This document shows, piece by piece, positions 7,467 to 16,551 of a DNA stretch of 47,510 nt. Both the position numbers and the translations under genes were made by a program. The stretch comes from JANXXV01 sp040002435 (GTDB taxonomy: Bacteria > Acidobacteriota > Terriglobia > Bryobacterales > Bryobacteraceae). The notes below the pieces were generated by a model, which was given only the letters and a program-made list of their open reading frames with translations, was not told the origin of the DNA and searched no databases. Positions within the stretch are counted from its first letter, which is position 1, and every line of letters starts with the position of its first letter. The stretch spans positions 1 through 47,510 of the forward strand of contig JBDUEM010000018.1 in NCBI GenBank assembly GCA_040002435.1, read 5' to 3'.

Positions 7467-10400
7467 GTGTCCTCCCGTACCGTGCCCACAAAAAGCGATC
7501 ATCGCTCGTTACCTTTCCCCGTTGTGGGTATTGGTGCGTCTGCCGGCGGATTAGACGCGGTAATGGATTTCCTTGCGGGCCTGGACCCGCATACGGGGAT
7601 GGGGTTCATCCTTTTACAACATCTGGAACCCCATCACGAAAGTCATCTTCCCGAGATTCTTGCGCGCGAGACCACCATGCCAGTGCTCCATATAAAAGAC
7701 GGCATGCGAGTGGAGCAGGACCGGTTCTATATAGTTCCACCCAACGCGATGCTGACGATTGCCGAAGGCATTCTACGGCTGTCTTCGCGCGATGAAAGCA
7801 CTCAGCGCAATCACGGGATCGACCAGTTCTTTTTTTCACTGGCCGAGGACATGGGCGCGGCGGCGATAGGCATCATCCTATCCGGAAGTGCTTCCGACGG
7901 AGCCCAAGGCATCCGTGCGATCAAGTGTGCCTCGGGAATGACATTCTGCCAGACGGAAGATTCCGCCAAATTCGGCGGGATGCCTCATAGCGCCATTGCC
8001 ACCGGAGCGATTGATTTCGTGTTGCCGCCGCGCCGGATTGCCGCCGAACTGATCCGGATCAGTACACATCCGTACCTGACAAATGGCGGCCCGGTGGTGG
8101 AGCCTACCGCGGCAGACCGCGATCAGCAGGACATGCAAAAGATCTTCGGGCTGCTGCAAGTGGCTACCAGGGTCAACTTCAGCGAGTATAAGCAGAATAC
8201 GATCCGGCGACGCATTTCGCGGCGTATGCTGGTCCACGATGCTGCAAACCTGCGGGACTACGTCTCCTACATCGAACGTAATCCGTCGGAAATCCACGAT
8301 CTGTATCGGGACATCCTCATCAGCGTGACGCAGTTTTTCCGCGATCCGCAAATGTTTGAAGCACTGGCGCGGATCTGCGCGGGCAGGCTGGACAAGCGCG
8401 AAGGAAATGGCCCTTTCCGCATCTGGTGCGCCGGCTGCGCCTCCGGAGAGGAAGCCTATTCTCTTGTGATTGCAATTATGGAAGTGCTGGAAGAAACAGG
8501 CCGTTCGATTCCGGTTCAACTGTTCAGCACCGACATCAGCGAAACTGCTATTGAGCGCGCGCGAACTGGGGTATACCCCGAACTGATCGAGCAGGAGATA
8601 TCGGCAGATAGGCTCAACCGATTCTTCACACGGGTGGAGAGCGGTTATCGCGTCACCAAGACGCTTCGCGAGAGTTGTGTTTTCGCCAGACACGACGTGG
8701 TGCGGGATCCTCCGTTTTCACAGCTTGATCTGGTCAGCAGCCGAAACGTGATGATCTACCTGGGAAGCGCGGCGCAGAGACGCGTCCTGTCTGCCCTGCA
8801 CTACGGCCTTAAGCCGCAGGGACTGCTGGTTCTGGGAAGCGCGGAGAGTATAGGCAACCACACTGACCTTTTCGATGTGGTAGACAACGACCACAAGTTA
8901 TTCTCGAAGAAGGTGAGTCCGCATCGATTTTCGATGACTCTCCCGGATCCAAAATCCTTCGAAGCGGTGGGCGATAAAAAGCCCATCGAAGTGAGCATCG
9001 CGCCGAACCTGCTTCAGATTGAAGGACGATCGAATCGCGTTCTGCGGGATTTGTACTCCCCACCCGGCGTAACAATTAACGATTCGATGCAGATCATGCA
9101 CTTTCACGGACAAACGAGTCTGTACCTGGAACCACCGTCCGGCGAAGCGAGCCTCAACCTGCTGCGCGTGGCTCACCGCGATCTTGTATTTCCACTGCGC
9201 AAGGCCATCGACACAGCGGCCGACCGCAAGGAGGAGGTCTACGAAAGCGGCATTCGTTTTGAACGCGGCGGCGAGCAACGGGACGTAGCGCTACGGGTGA
9301 TTCCCATGTTTGAAGGGGAAGCACGCTATTACCTGATTCTCTTTGAAGACGGCAGGGCACGGCAGACAGCCGCACCGCGGCCGGGAGACGGTGAAGCCAG
9401 CCTGGCGGGACTGGAACTGGTTCGCGTGCAGAGCGAACTGGACAACACGCGCGACTACCTGCGCCGGATGGTGGAACAGCACGAGGTTGCGATTGAAGAA
9501 CTGCGCGCCGCCCATGAAGAGGTGCAGTCTTCGAACGAAGAAATGCAGAGTACGAACGAGGAACTGCGGACGGCAAAGGAAGAGCTGCAATCTTCGAACG
9601 AAGAACTGGGCACGGTTAACGACGAACTGAGAAACCGCAACAGAGAGCTGGACGCAGCGAATAACGATTTAGTAAATGTACTGAATGCAGCAAGCATTCC
9701 GATGATCATGGTGGGCATGGACCAAAGAATCCGGCGTTTTACGCCGGCCGCAGATCGCATGCTCAAGATGAATGCTTCCGATTTGGGCCGGCTGGTGACA
9801 GATGTCACCTATTCTGTTACCGTACCGGGATTTAAGGAAATGATCTCCGCGACCATCAACACATTGGCGGTTCAAGAGACGAAGATTCAGGATCGCCAAG
9901 GAAAGTGGTATTCGGTAGTGGTGCGTCCTTACCGCACCTTGGAAAACCGCATCGACGGCGCGGTGATCAGCTTTTTGGATGTTGACGATGTGACTCAAGC
10001 GCTCAATGCGGCCGAAGCGGCGCGCGACTTTGCCGAGGGTATTGTGGAAACCGTACAGCATCCTTTACTGGTGCTGGATTCCGAGTTGCGGGTGAAGCGC
10101 GCGACGGCGGCGTTTTACAAGACTTTCCGCGTCACTCCAGAGGAAACTCTGGATCAACCACTGCCCAGCCTGGGAGATGGAAGTTGGAACGATCCGAAGC
10201 TGCTGGAGATGCTTGAGGAGATCGCGAGCGGGTATAAAACTTTCCGGGATTTCGACGTTGAGCGAGAGTTTCCCGGTCTCGGGCGCCGGTGCATGCGCCT
10301 GAACGCCAAGCGGATTTCCGGGCCCGACCAGGCAAACCGCAGGATTCTTCTTTCTATCGATGACGTAACGGAACGCAAAGAGGCGGCCGAAATCGAGTAC

Positions 10401-11441
10401 CGGAGGCTGTTCGAATCGGCGAAGGACGGAATTCTGGTAATCGATGGAAGTTCAGGACAGGTTACCGATGTGAATCCCTACTTCCTGGAACTGACCCGGT
10501 ACCGGCGAACGGATCTTGTGGGGAAGGCATTCTGGTCGATCCAGCCATTTCAGAAGTCAGAAGAAGGCCGGAGGCTGGTGGCGGAAACGATGGAGAGGGA
10601 GATCACCCGTTTCGATTCCGTGCACCTGCAGGCGGCCGATGGAAGGCGACTGATTGTAGAGATCATTGCCAATCGTTACAGGGTGAAGGAGCACACCCTT
10701 ATCCAGGCAAATATTCGCGATGTGACGCAGCGGCGCCAAGTGGAGGAGGACCTTCACAGGTCGAATCTCGATTTACAGCAGTTTGCATTCGCGGCCTCCC
10801 ACGATCTGCAGGAACCGTTGCGCACAGTAATTAACCAGGTTCAGTTTTTGGAAAAGCGGTATGGCGGAAGGCTGGATGCCGGCGCAGACGAGATCATTCA
10901 GTTCATCACGTCGGCAACCGATCGGATGCGGCATATGGTACTTGATCTGTTGAACTTCGCGCAAACGGCACGGAGCAATCTGACGATCGCGCAGACGAGC
11001 GTGGAGGCAATTCTTTCCATAGTCATGTCAAATTTACAACTGGCTATCGAGACCACCGGCGCGCAAATCAGCTTCGACCCCCTGCCGACGGTGTGGACTG
11101 ACCAGAGTCAGTTCGTGCAGTTATTTCAGAACCTGATTGGCAATGCCCTTAAATACCGTGGAGCGGAGCCTCCGAGAATTCATCTGGCCGCGAGGCAGGT
11201 TGGAGAGGAGTGGATATTTTCCGTCACCGACAACGGACTGGGTTTTGACTCTAAGTTTCGGGAGCACATATTTACTGTATTCAAGAGGTTACATGGCCCG
11301 GAATATCCCGGGACAGGGATTGGACTAGCCACTTGCAAGCGCATTGTCGAACGGCATGGAGGGCGGATCTGGGCAGAGTCGGAACCGGGAAAAGGTTCGA
11401 CATTTTTCTTTACGGTGCAAATACCCAAGGGCAGCGCGTAG
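7467..11441 (+). CDS. CheB-CheR-coiled coil-PAS-histidine kinase fusion
   Basis: This 1324-residue signalling protein starts at GTG 7467 with TTGGAGGT eight bases upstream. Domains in order: CheB methylesterase (about 15-195) with triad Ser25 (GIGASAGG), His52 and Asp144; CheR methyltransferase (about 215-480) with the SAM-binding CAGCASGEEAYS; a long heptad coiled coil (about 660-735, repeats of SSNEE/STNEELRTAKEEL); three PAS domains; a HisKA dimerisation helix with phospho-His in AASHDLQEPLR; and a HATPase with NLIGNALKYRG, DNGLGFD and GTGIGLAT. No membrane segment is seen, so it is probably cytosolic. Such fusions occur outside chemotaxis loci, and no MCP or CheA is nearby. Cognate regulators at 6613-7035 and 11500-11955 flank it. 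Confidence 0.95.
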   Translation: MSSRTVPTKSDHRSLPFPVVGIGASAGGLDAVMDFLAGLDPHTGMGFILLQHLEPHHESHLPEILARETTMPVLHIKDGMRVEQDRFYIVPPNAMLTIAEGILRLSSRDESTQRNHGIDQFFFSLAEDMGAAAIGIILSGSASDGAQGIRAIKCASGMTFCQTEDSAKFGGMPHSAIATGAIDFVLPPRRIAAELIRISTHPYLTNGGPVVEPTAADRDQQDMQKIFGLLQVATRVNFSEYKQNTIRRRISRRMLVHDAANLRDYVSYIERNPSEIHDLYRDILISVTQFFRDPQMFEALARICAGRLDKREGNGPFRIWCAGCASGEEAYSLVIAIMEVLEETGRSIPVQLFSTDISETAIERARTGVYPELIEQEISADRLNRFFTRVESGYRVTKTLRESCVFARHDVVRDPPFSQLDLVSSRNVMIYLGSAAQRRVLSALHYGLKPQGLLVLGSAESIGNHTDLFDVVDNDHKLFSKKVSPHRFSMTLPDPKSFEAVGDKKPIEVSIAPNLLQIEGRSNRVLRDLYSPPGVTINDSMQIMHFHGQTSLYLEPPSGEASLNLLRVAHRDLVFPLRKAIDTAADRKEEVYESGIRFERGGEQRDVALRVIPMFEGEARYYLILFEDGRARQTAAPRPGDGEASLAGLELVRVQSELDNTRDYLRRMVEQHEVAIEELRAAHEEVQSSNEEMQSTNEELRTAKEELQSSNEELGTVNDELRNRNRELDAANNDLVNVLNAASIPMIMVGMDQRIRRFTPAADRMLKMNASDLGRLVTDVTYSVTVPGFKEMISATINTLAVQETKIQDRQGKWYSVVVRPYRTLENRIDGAVISFLDVDDVTQALNAAEAARDFAEGIVETVQHPLLVLDSELRVKRATAAFYKTFRVTPEETLDQPLPSLGDGSWNDPKLLEMLEEIASGYKTFRDFDVEREFPGLGRRCMRLNAKRISGPDQANRRILLSIDDVTERKEAAEIEYRRLFESAKDGILVIDGSSGQVTDVNPYFLELTRYRRTDLVGKAFWSIQPFQKSEEGRRLVAETMEREITRFDSVHLQAADGRRLIVEIIANRYRVKEHTLIQANIRDVTQRRQVEEDLHRSNLDLQQFAFAASHDLQEPLRTVINQVQFLEKRYGGRLDAGADEIIQFITSATDRMRHMVLDLLNFAQTARSNLTIAQTSVEAILSIVMSNLQLAIETTGAQISFDPLPTVWTDQSQFVQLFQNLIGNALKYRGAEPPRIHLAARQVGEEWIFSVTDNGLGFDSKFREHIFTVFKRLHGPEYPGTGIGLATCKRIVERHGGRIWAESEPGKGSTFFFTVQIPKGSA

Positions 11442-11499
11442 GAAAGTCCCCGGGGCTCATTTAGTTACCATTGGCGTCGAACGTGCATTGGCAAGTACA

Positions 11500-11955
11500 A
11501 TGCCGCGAAAAATTATACTCGTCGAGGATAATCCCGCCGATGCCATGACGATGCGATTCGCTATCGCCGACACCGACCCCACAATCGAGACAATGGTATT
11601 GGAGGATGGAGCGCAGGCGGTTCAGTTCTTCAGTGACGCGGCCAAACGAGGCGAGAACCGTCCGTGCGATCTGATTTTGCTAGACCTGAACCTCCCACTG
11701 GTGGACGGTTTCGAGGTGTTGGAGTATCTGAAAACGGAACCAACGCTGAAGAGGATTCCGGTGGTAGTTCTCTCCGGATCGAGCAGTTCGCAGGACATCG
11801 ACCGTTGTTACGCACTGGACGCTAATTCCTACGTTTCCAAGCCGGCTGGAATCGACCAGGTAATGGAGATGACGGGCCACCTGATCTCTTTCTGGTTCAA
11901 ATACGCGCAGATGGCCGGAGCGCAGCAGGCGGTCAGAGCGGCGAATAGCCTGTAA
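11500..11955 (+). CDS. CheY-like single-domain response regulator (Rcp1-type)
   Basis: A 151-residue receiver protein with the acidic pair Glu9-Asp10, acceptor Asp62 (LILLDLNLP), conserved Ser (VVVLSGSSS) and Lys (SYVSKPAG). I choose ATG 11500 because it begins the receiver fold directly (MPRKIILVEDNPAD); the longer open frame back to 11344 overlaps the kinase gene. The start follows the kinase stop by 58 bases, and 17 bases separate its stop from the LigD-type phosphoesterase gene. It is therefore probably the phosphate acceptor of the large kinase and cotranscribed with repair genes. It has no DNA-binding domain, so it should act by protein contact. Confidence 0.9.
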   Translation: MPRKIILVEDNPADAMTMRFAIADTDPTIETMVLEDGAQAVQFFSDAAKRGENRPCDLILLDLNLPLVDGFEVLEYLKTEPTLKRIPVVVLSGSSSSQDIDRCYALDANSYVSKPAGIDQVMEMTGHLISFWFKYAQMAGAQQAVRAANSL

Positions 11956-11972
11956 CGGGTTGTCTTGGAAAA

Positions 11973-12587
11973 ATGGCACTGACGAAGTACCACGCCAAGA
12001 GAGACTTCAGCATAACGCCGGAACCTGCCGGCGGCATCGATAAAACCAAAACCGGCGCGAAGCTCAGTTTTGTCATCCAGAAACACCAAGCGAGCCATCT
12101 GCACTACGACTTTCGTCTGGAATGGAAAGGTGTCCTGCTTTCCTGGGCGGTTCCGAAGGGGCCTTCGCTGGATCCCTCGGTCAAACGATTGGCTATGGCC
12201 GTGGAAGACCATCCACTGGAATACGGCGGGTTCGAGGGCATCATTCCCGAGGGCCAGTACGGCGGTGGAACGGTGATGGTATGGGACCGGGGAACGTGGG
12301 AACCGGAGAGCGAGGACGTGGAGGAGGCGCTTCGTGCGGGCGATCTGAAGTTCACCCTGCGCGGATCGAAGTTGAAGGGCTCCTGGGTACTGGTTCGCAC
12401 GCGGTCCCTGGGTAAGTCCGGCCGCGCGTCATGGCTTCTGATTAAACATAAAGACAGGTATGCGTCGACGGGCGATGTGGTGACCGAGAAAGCGCGGTCC
12501 GTTGTATCGAGACGGCTGATGGGGAGCATCGCTGCCGCGCATGGCGGCAATGTAGCGAAGGCTGCCGAGAGCGATCCGAAGAAATAG
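11973..12587 (+). CDS. Stand-alone LigD 3'-phosphoesterase domain
   Basis: The product removes 3'-phosphate or 3'-ribonucleotide blocks from DNA ends during non-homologous end joining. It is 204 residues, the size of the PE module alone. His38, His44, Asp46, Arg48, His80 and Tyr84 (motifs QKHQASHLHYDFRLE and VEDHPLEYGGFEG) have exactly the spacing of the P. aeruginosa LigD PE active site (His42, His48, Asp50, Arg52, His84, Tyr88). It is not fused to ligase or polymerase, which are separate genes at 13433-14464 and 14461-15462. The Ku gene starts 12 bases after its stop, giving a PE-Ku pair. Confidence 0.93.
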   Translation: MALTKYHAKRDFSITPEPAGGIDKTKTGAKLSFVIQKHQASHLHYDFRLEWKGVLLSWAVPKGPSLDPSVKRLAMAVEDHPLEYGGFEGIIPEGQYGGGTVMVWDRGTWEPESEDVEEALRAGDLKFTLRGSKLKGSWVLVRTRSLGKSGRASWLLIKHKDRYASTGDVVTEKARSVVSRRLMGSIAAAHGGNVAKAAESDPKK

Positions 12588-12599
12588 GAGACCACGAGA

Positions 12600-13436
12600 A
12601 TGGCGGGTATTGTTTGGAAGGGTTACGTCAGCTTTGGCCTTGTGTCATTCCCGATCCGGCTGTTCGCCGCCGCGAGGGCGGAAACGGTTCACTTTCACAT
12701 GCTGCATAAGAAGGATCTCTCGCGGGTAAAAGAGGTCTGGTATTGCGCCGCCGAAGACAAGCCTATTGAACGGTCGGACATTGTGAAAGGGTATGAGGTG
12801 AGCAAAGGCGAATACGTTGTGGTGGAGGAGGAGGAGCTGAAAAAGATGGCTCCGGCCACGGCTACTACGATGGACATCGTGCAGTTCGTGCGGGACACGG
12901 ATGTGGACGCTCTCTACTTTGAGAAGTCGTATTACGTCGCGCCCGGAGACAACGTGACCAAGCCGTATGCGCTCTTCTTTCAAGCTCTGAAGGAGACGAA
13001 ATTCAGCGCCCTGGCCAAAGTTTCCATGCACGGCCGTGAGCATGTTGTGCTGCTACGGATTTCCGACGATCAGCTGGTGATGCACACGCTGTTCTATCCG
13101 GATGAGATGCGCACGGCCAACAAACAAGGTGCGCCGTCGAAGGCAAACACGACGCGCAAGGAATTGGACCTGGCGACGGAACTAATCCGTAAGCTGGCCG
13201 GGCCTTTCGAACCGAGTCAGTTTCACGATGCCTATAGGGAAAATGTGGAGAAGCTGATCGAGCAAAAGCAGAAGGGTGAGAAGATCACGGCGGCGCCGAA
13301 GCAGCGCAAGGCACCGGTGATCGATTTGATGGAAGCGCTGAAGCGCAGTATCATGGCCAAACCGACGCACGCGGCAGCAGCGGCGTCAAAAAGCACCACA
13401 GCGTCGAAGACCAAACGCAGGCGGAAAGCGGCCTAA
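12600..13436 (+). CDS. ku: Ku, bacterial NHEJ DNA-end-binding protein
   Basis: The 278-residue protein has the full bacterial Ku layout. It starts WKGYVSFGLVSFPIRL, has the core beta-barrel segment VVVEEEELKKMAP and the bridge region FEKSYYVAP, and ends in a long Lys/Ala-rich tail (about 245-278, ending KTKRRRKAA) typical of C-terminal DNA-binding extensions. It should form a homodimer ring that threads broken DNA ends and recruits ligase. The start ATG 12600 follows AGGAG of the PE stop region. Its stop overlaps the stop of the convergent ligase gene by four bases (13433-13436). Confidence 0.96.
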   Translation: MAGIVWKGYVSFGLVSFPIRLFAAARAETVHFHMLHKKDLSRVKEVWYCAAEDKPIERSDIVKGYEVSKGEYVVVEEEELKKMAPATATTMDIVQFVRDTDVDALYFEKSYYVAPGDNVTKPYALFFQALKETKFSALAKVSMHGREHVVLLRISDDQLVMHTLFYPDEMRTANKQGAPSKANTTRKELDLATELIRKLAGPFEPSQFHDAYRENVEKLIEQKQKGEKITAAPKQRKAPVIDLMEALKRSIMAKPTHAAAAASKSTTASKTKRRRKAA

Positions 13437-14464
13437 GCCAGCAGATCCGCGAAGGACTTTTTGCCGTTGAACTCCACTTGATCCGCAGTGCACTGCCGCG
13501 GCGCCTTGTCCGGACGCCAGCGCAGCAGTTTTGTTCCGTGGCGGAAGCGGGTGCCGGTGAAGTGGTCATACTGAACCTCGACGACTAATTCCGGTTTCAG
13601 CGGCTGCCATTCCGCCGAGCGTTCGGTGCTCCAGCGGCTGGGTCCGCCAGGAGCCTGGCCGGTGAAGCCGGGAGGCTGTACCAGGGCCTCGAGGCGTTGG
13701 GTAAGTGCGGCGCGCTCCGCTGCAGGTAGAGACGACGTGTAGCCGACATGGTTCAAGAGCCCCTCCGAATCATAAAGGCCCAAAAGCAGCGAGCCGACGG
13801 TCTTCTTGCCGGACGCATAGCGAAAACCGCCGATGACGCAATCGGCCGAGCGCATGGTCTTGATCTTGAGCATGGCCCTTTCGCCTGACAGATACGGTTG
13901 ATTGAGCTGTTTGGCAACGATGCCGTCGAGCTGGCCGCGCATGGTCTTCAGCCAGTCGCGGGCGGTTTTGAGATCACGAGTGGCGCGAGATAGTTCCACG
14001 CTGGAATCCTTTGCAACAAAACGCGCATGGAATGATTCGAGTAAGGCGCGGCGTTCTTCGAGCGGCACAGTAAGCAGTGATTTTCCTTTTGCGTCCACAA
14101 GCAAGTCGAACACGATGAAGCGTGCCGGGCGCTGACGCGATAACAATTCCACACGGCTGGCAGCGGGGTGGATACGCTGCAGAAGATCGTCGAACGACAG
14201 GCGGCCTTCCACCGGAACAATCAATTCGCCATCGAGGACAAATTGGGAAGCTTTGACGGCGGCCAGTGCGGTCACGATTTCGGGAAAATAGCGGGTCAGG
14301 GTCTGGCTCGCCTTCGACTGCAGTTCTACCTCTTTCGCATCACGGAAGGCGATGCAGCGAAATCCGTCCCACTTGGGTTCGTATTGCCACTCAGGTCCTT
14401 CCGGAATGTCGTTCGCTATTTTCGCTTCCATGGGAGCGAATGGAATGGGGATGGGAAGCTTCAT
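13433..14464 (-). CDS. ligD: ATP-dependent DNA ligase (LigD ligase domain, separate gene)
   Basis: This is a 343-residue nucleotidyltransferase plus OB-fold ligase. The adenylated lysine is Lys31 (EPKWDGFR), with motif III FIVFDLL, motif IV LDGIVAK and motif V MLKIKTM; the OB domain ends near the C-terminus (FTGTRFRHGTKLLRWR). I place the start at ATG 14464, which overlaps the polymerase stop (ATGA) and begins MKLPIPIPFAPMEAK as stand-alone LigD ligases do; the longer frame back to 14599 lies inside the polymerase gene. It is translationally coupled to the polymerase gene upstream and convergent with ku, so the four NHEJ genes form two facing transcripts. Confidence 0.94.
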   Translation of the reverse strand: MKLPIPIPFAPMEAKIANDIPEGPEWQYEPKWDGFRCIAFRDAKEVELQSKASQTLTRYFPEIVTALAAVKASQFVLDGELIVPVEGRLSFDDLLQRIHPAASRVELLSRQRPARFIVFDLLVDAKGKSLLTVPLEERRALLESFHARFVAKDSSVELSRATRDLKTARDWLKTMRGQLDGIVAKQLNQPYLSGERAMLKIKTMRSADCVIGGFRYASGKKTVGSLLLGLYDSEGLLNHVGYTSSLPAAERAALTQRLEALVQPPGFTGQAPGGPSRWSTERSAEWQPLKPELVVEVQYDHFTGTRFRHGTKLLRWRPDKAPRQCTADQVEFNGKKSFADLLA

Positions 14465-15462
14465 AGGAACCGGTCCATCTTTACGCGATTTTTCTGAAGT
14501 AGGAGGGGGCGATACAGATCGCCGACACGATTCAGACGTTGCGGCATATTGTCGAGACGAAAGTCTTCGATTTCGATTCCCCGCTCGATCTCCGTCCAAG
14601 TGACGGGCGCAGAGACGGTGGCGTGGGGCTTGGGGCGTACGGAATAGACAGAGGCCAGTGTTCTGCCCCAGGCATTTTGATTGTAGTCAACGAGTACCCG
14701 TTTTGGGGGTCGCTTCGCGACGCGATACTCCGCAGTGACTACATTGGAATGCGCGGCCTCCAGTTCCTTGGCCAAGGCCTTGGCGAACGTCCAGACCTGC
14801 TTTTGGAGCGGCCCCCGCGCGATGGGCACGTAGACGTGGATTCCACGGGATCCGGTGGTCTTGGGATAGCTGGTGATTTTCAGTTTGGCGAGGGCGTCTC
14901 GGACAATGAGGGCAGCTTCGAGCACCTGTTTGAATTCCGCGCCGGGCGTGGGATCGAGGTCGAAGTGCAGATAGTCCGGACGGTCCACATCATCGCAACG
15001 CGCATACCAGGGATTTAAATCGATGCATCCCAAATTGACGACCCAGAGCAGTCCGGCGATGTTTTGGATGACGGGAAAGTCCACGAGATTCGCCGAAGGG
15101 TGGAGGATCTGGCAAATGGGGACCCACTGCGGCCGCGGCGCAGGGGCCCGTTTCTGGAAGAAGAATTTGCCATAGGCGCCGTCGGGATAGCGCTTCATCA
15201 CCATCGCGCGGTTCAGCAGATGCGGGAGCAGGTACGGGGCAACGTCGGCGTAGTACTGCAGCAGATCGCGCTTGGTGATGGGGCCTTCCGGCCAGAAAGC
15301 TTTTTGCAGATTGGTGAGGGAAACGGTTGCGCTTTCAACTTCCATCTCCACCTCCGCTTTATCTTTCGGGATTTTCAGTTTTGCGGGGGCGCGCACGCCG
15401 AATTTTCTAGCATTTTGCCAGCCGAGTTTTTGGAGTGAGCCGTGCAGGCCAGTTCCCAGCAT
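14461..15462 (-). CDS. LigD-type polymerase/primase domain, separate gene
   Basis: The 333-residue protein is an archaeo-eukaryotic primase-fold polymerase that fills gaps, preferring ribonucleotides, at NHEJ breaks. Catalytic aspartates Asp168 and Asp170 (YLHFDLDPTPG) and Asp259 (VLVDYNQN) are present, with the nucleotide-binding TTGSRGIHVYVP. ATG 15462 has GGGAG nine bases upstream. ATG 15345 with GGAGGT close upstream would give a 294-residue product nearer the bare Pol domain, so the first 39 residues are uncertain. The gene is divergent from the aldo/keto reductase, with only 31 bases between if the long start is right. Confidence 0.93.
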   Translation of the reverse strand: MLGTGLHGSLQKLGWQNARKFGVRAPAKLKIPKDKAEVEMEVESATVSLTNLQKAFWPEGPITKRDLLQYYADVAPYLLPHLLNRAMVMKRYPDGAYGKFFFQKRAPAPRPQWVPICQILHPSANLVDFPVIQNIAGLLWVVNLGCIDLNPWYARCDDVDRPDYLHFDLDPTPGAEFKQVLEAALIVRDALAKLKITSYPKTTGSRGIHVYVPIARGPLQKQVWTFAKALAKELEAAHSNVVTAEYRVAKRPPKRVLVDYNQNAWGRTLASVYSVRPKPHATVSAPVTWTEIERGIEIEDFRLDNMPQRLNRVGDLYRPLLLQKNRVKMDRFL

Positions 15463-15493
15463 CTACCACATCTCCCACAAACAGGACCAATCA

Positions 15494-16471
15494 ATGTTAC
15501 ATAACACTGTAAAATCTGCAGGAACTCAGACCGAAATGCCGACCCGAATTCTGGGAAGAACCGGTGAACGGGTCTCCATGCTGGGCCTTGGCGGGTCCCA
15601 TATCGGGAAGTCCGATCTCTCGAGCACGGAGGCTGTCCGGATTATCCGGGCGGCACTGGACGCCGGATTGAATTTCATGGACAATTCCTGGGACTACAAC
15701 AACGGGCACAGCGAAACCCGCCTGGGAAAAGCGTTGAAGGACGGCTACCGCGAGAAAGCGTTCGTGATGACGAAAGTGGACGGCCGCACCAAGAAGGAAG
15801 CGAGCAAGCAAATACAGGAATCTTTGAAGCGCCTGGGCGTGGATCACATCGATCTGCTGCAGCACCACGAAATCATTCGATTCGAAGATGCGGACCGTAT
15901 CTTTGAGGAAGACGGCGCGATGCAAGCATTCCTGGAGGCTCGTGATGCGGGAAAGATCCGCTACATCGGCTTCACCGGGCACAAAGATCCACATGTGCAT
16001 CTTTATATGCTGGAGAAGGCGAAGGAGCACGGATTCCGATTCGATACGGTTCAGATGCCGCTGAACGTAATGGACGCTCACTTCCGGAGTTTTCGGACCC
16101 ATGTGCTGCCGGTGCTGGTAGAGCAGGACATAGGCGTTCTGGGCATGAAGAGCATGGGCAACGGCGTGATTTTGAAGAGCGGTGTTGTCAGCGCGATGGA
16201 GTGCCTGCATTATGCACTGAGCCTGCCTACCTCCGTTGTTATTACAGGCATTGATAGTATGGCGATCTTGGAACAGACACTCGAAGCAGCGCGGACATTC
16301 CAGCCGCTGACGGATGAGCAGATCGATAAACTGCTGGCAAAGACCTCCCACCTGGCAAGGAAAGGCGAATACGAACTTTTCAAGACAACTACGCACTTCG
16401 ATTCCACGGCGGAGAATCCGGAATGGCTGGGAGAAGATCCGGCGCGGGTGAAGGCCCTGGTTGGAGATTAG
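15494..16471 (+). CDS. Aldo/keto reductase
   Basis: A 325-residue TIM-barrel NADPH oxidoreductase. The AKR tetrad is visible: Asp63 and Tyr68 (FMDNSWDYNN), Lys94 (VMTKVDGR) and His124 or His125 (LLQHHEI). The coenzyme-binding end includes SVVITGIDSMAIL. I use ATG 15494; the frame is open further upstream but overlaps the polymerase gene. It stands alone between the NHEJ block and the gasdermin island. The substrate cannot be read; relatives reduce aldehydes or sugars. Confidence 0.9.
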   Translation: MLHNTVKSAGTQTEMPTRILGRTGERVSMLGLGGSHIGKSDLSSTEAVRIIRAALDAGLNFMDNSWDYNNGHSETRLGKALKDGYREKAFVMTKVDGRTKKEASKQIQESLKRLGVDHIDLLQHHEIIRFEDADRIFEEDGAMQAFLEARDAGKIRYIGFTGHKDPHVHLYMLEKAKEHGFRFDTVQMPLNVMDAHFRSFRTHVLPVLVEQDIGVLGMKSMGNGVILKSGVVSAMECLHYALSLPTSVVITGIDSMAILEQTLEAARTFQPLTDEQIDKLLAKTSHLARKGEYELFKTTTHFDSTAENPEWLGEDPARVKALVGD

Positions 16472-16488
16472 TTACAAAGGCGCCGAAA

Positions 16489-16507
16489 GCGGGCTAGCCC
16501 ATCCCGC
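16489..16507 (+). repeat. GC-rich hairpin after the aldo/keto reductase
   Basis: GCGGG (16489-16493) pairs with CCCGC (16503-16507), with a nested GGGC-TA-GCCC alternative at 16491-16500. It starts 17 bases after the aldo/keto reductase stop and may slow read-through into the gasdermin operon. No U-tract follows, so a terminator role is weakly supported. Confidence 0.3.
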
Positions 16508-16532
16508 GAAGCTATGGTAATATCATCATCGA

Positions 16533-16551
16533 TTCACAGCAATTTTGTGAA
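16533..16551. promoter_or_regulatory. Inverted repeat just before the gasdermin ribosome binding site
   Basis: TTCACA (16533-16538) and TGTGAA (16546-16551) are perfect 6-bp arms around a 7-base spacer. The repeat ends two bases before the Shine-Dalgarno GGAG (16554-16557) of the gasdermin-like gene. It could be a repressor operator or a leader hairpin limiting translation of a toxic product. A TAATAT at 16518-16523 is a possible -10 element without a good -35. Confidence 0.4.

Noticed and set aside
7878..8693. 271-codon minus-strand frame inside the CheB/CheR kinase gene
   Set aside because: Antisense to catalytic CheB and CheR motifs; no support for expression.
9480..9680. DNA repeat in the kinase gene (recurring SSNEE/STNEEL codons)
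   Set aside because: It is explained by the heptad coiled coil common to CheB/CheR-PAS fusions, not by a mobile or regulatory repeat.
15497..16396. 299-codon minus-strand frame over the aldo/keto reductase
   Set aside because: Exact antisense of a gene with a full catalytic tetrad; composition is typical of a GC-rich shadow frame.
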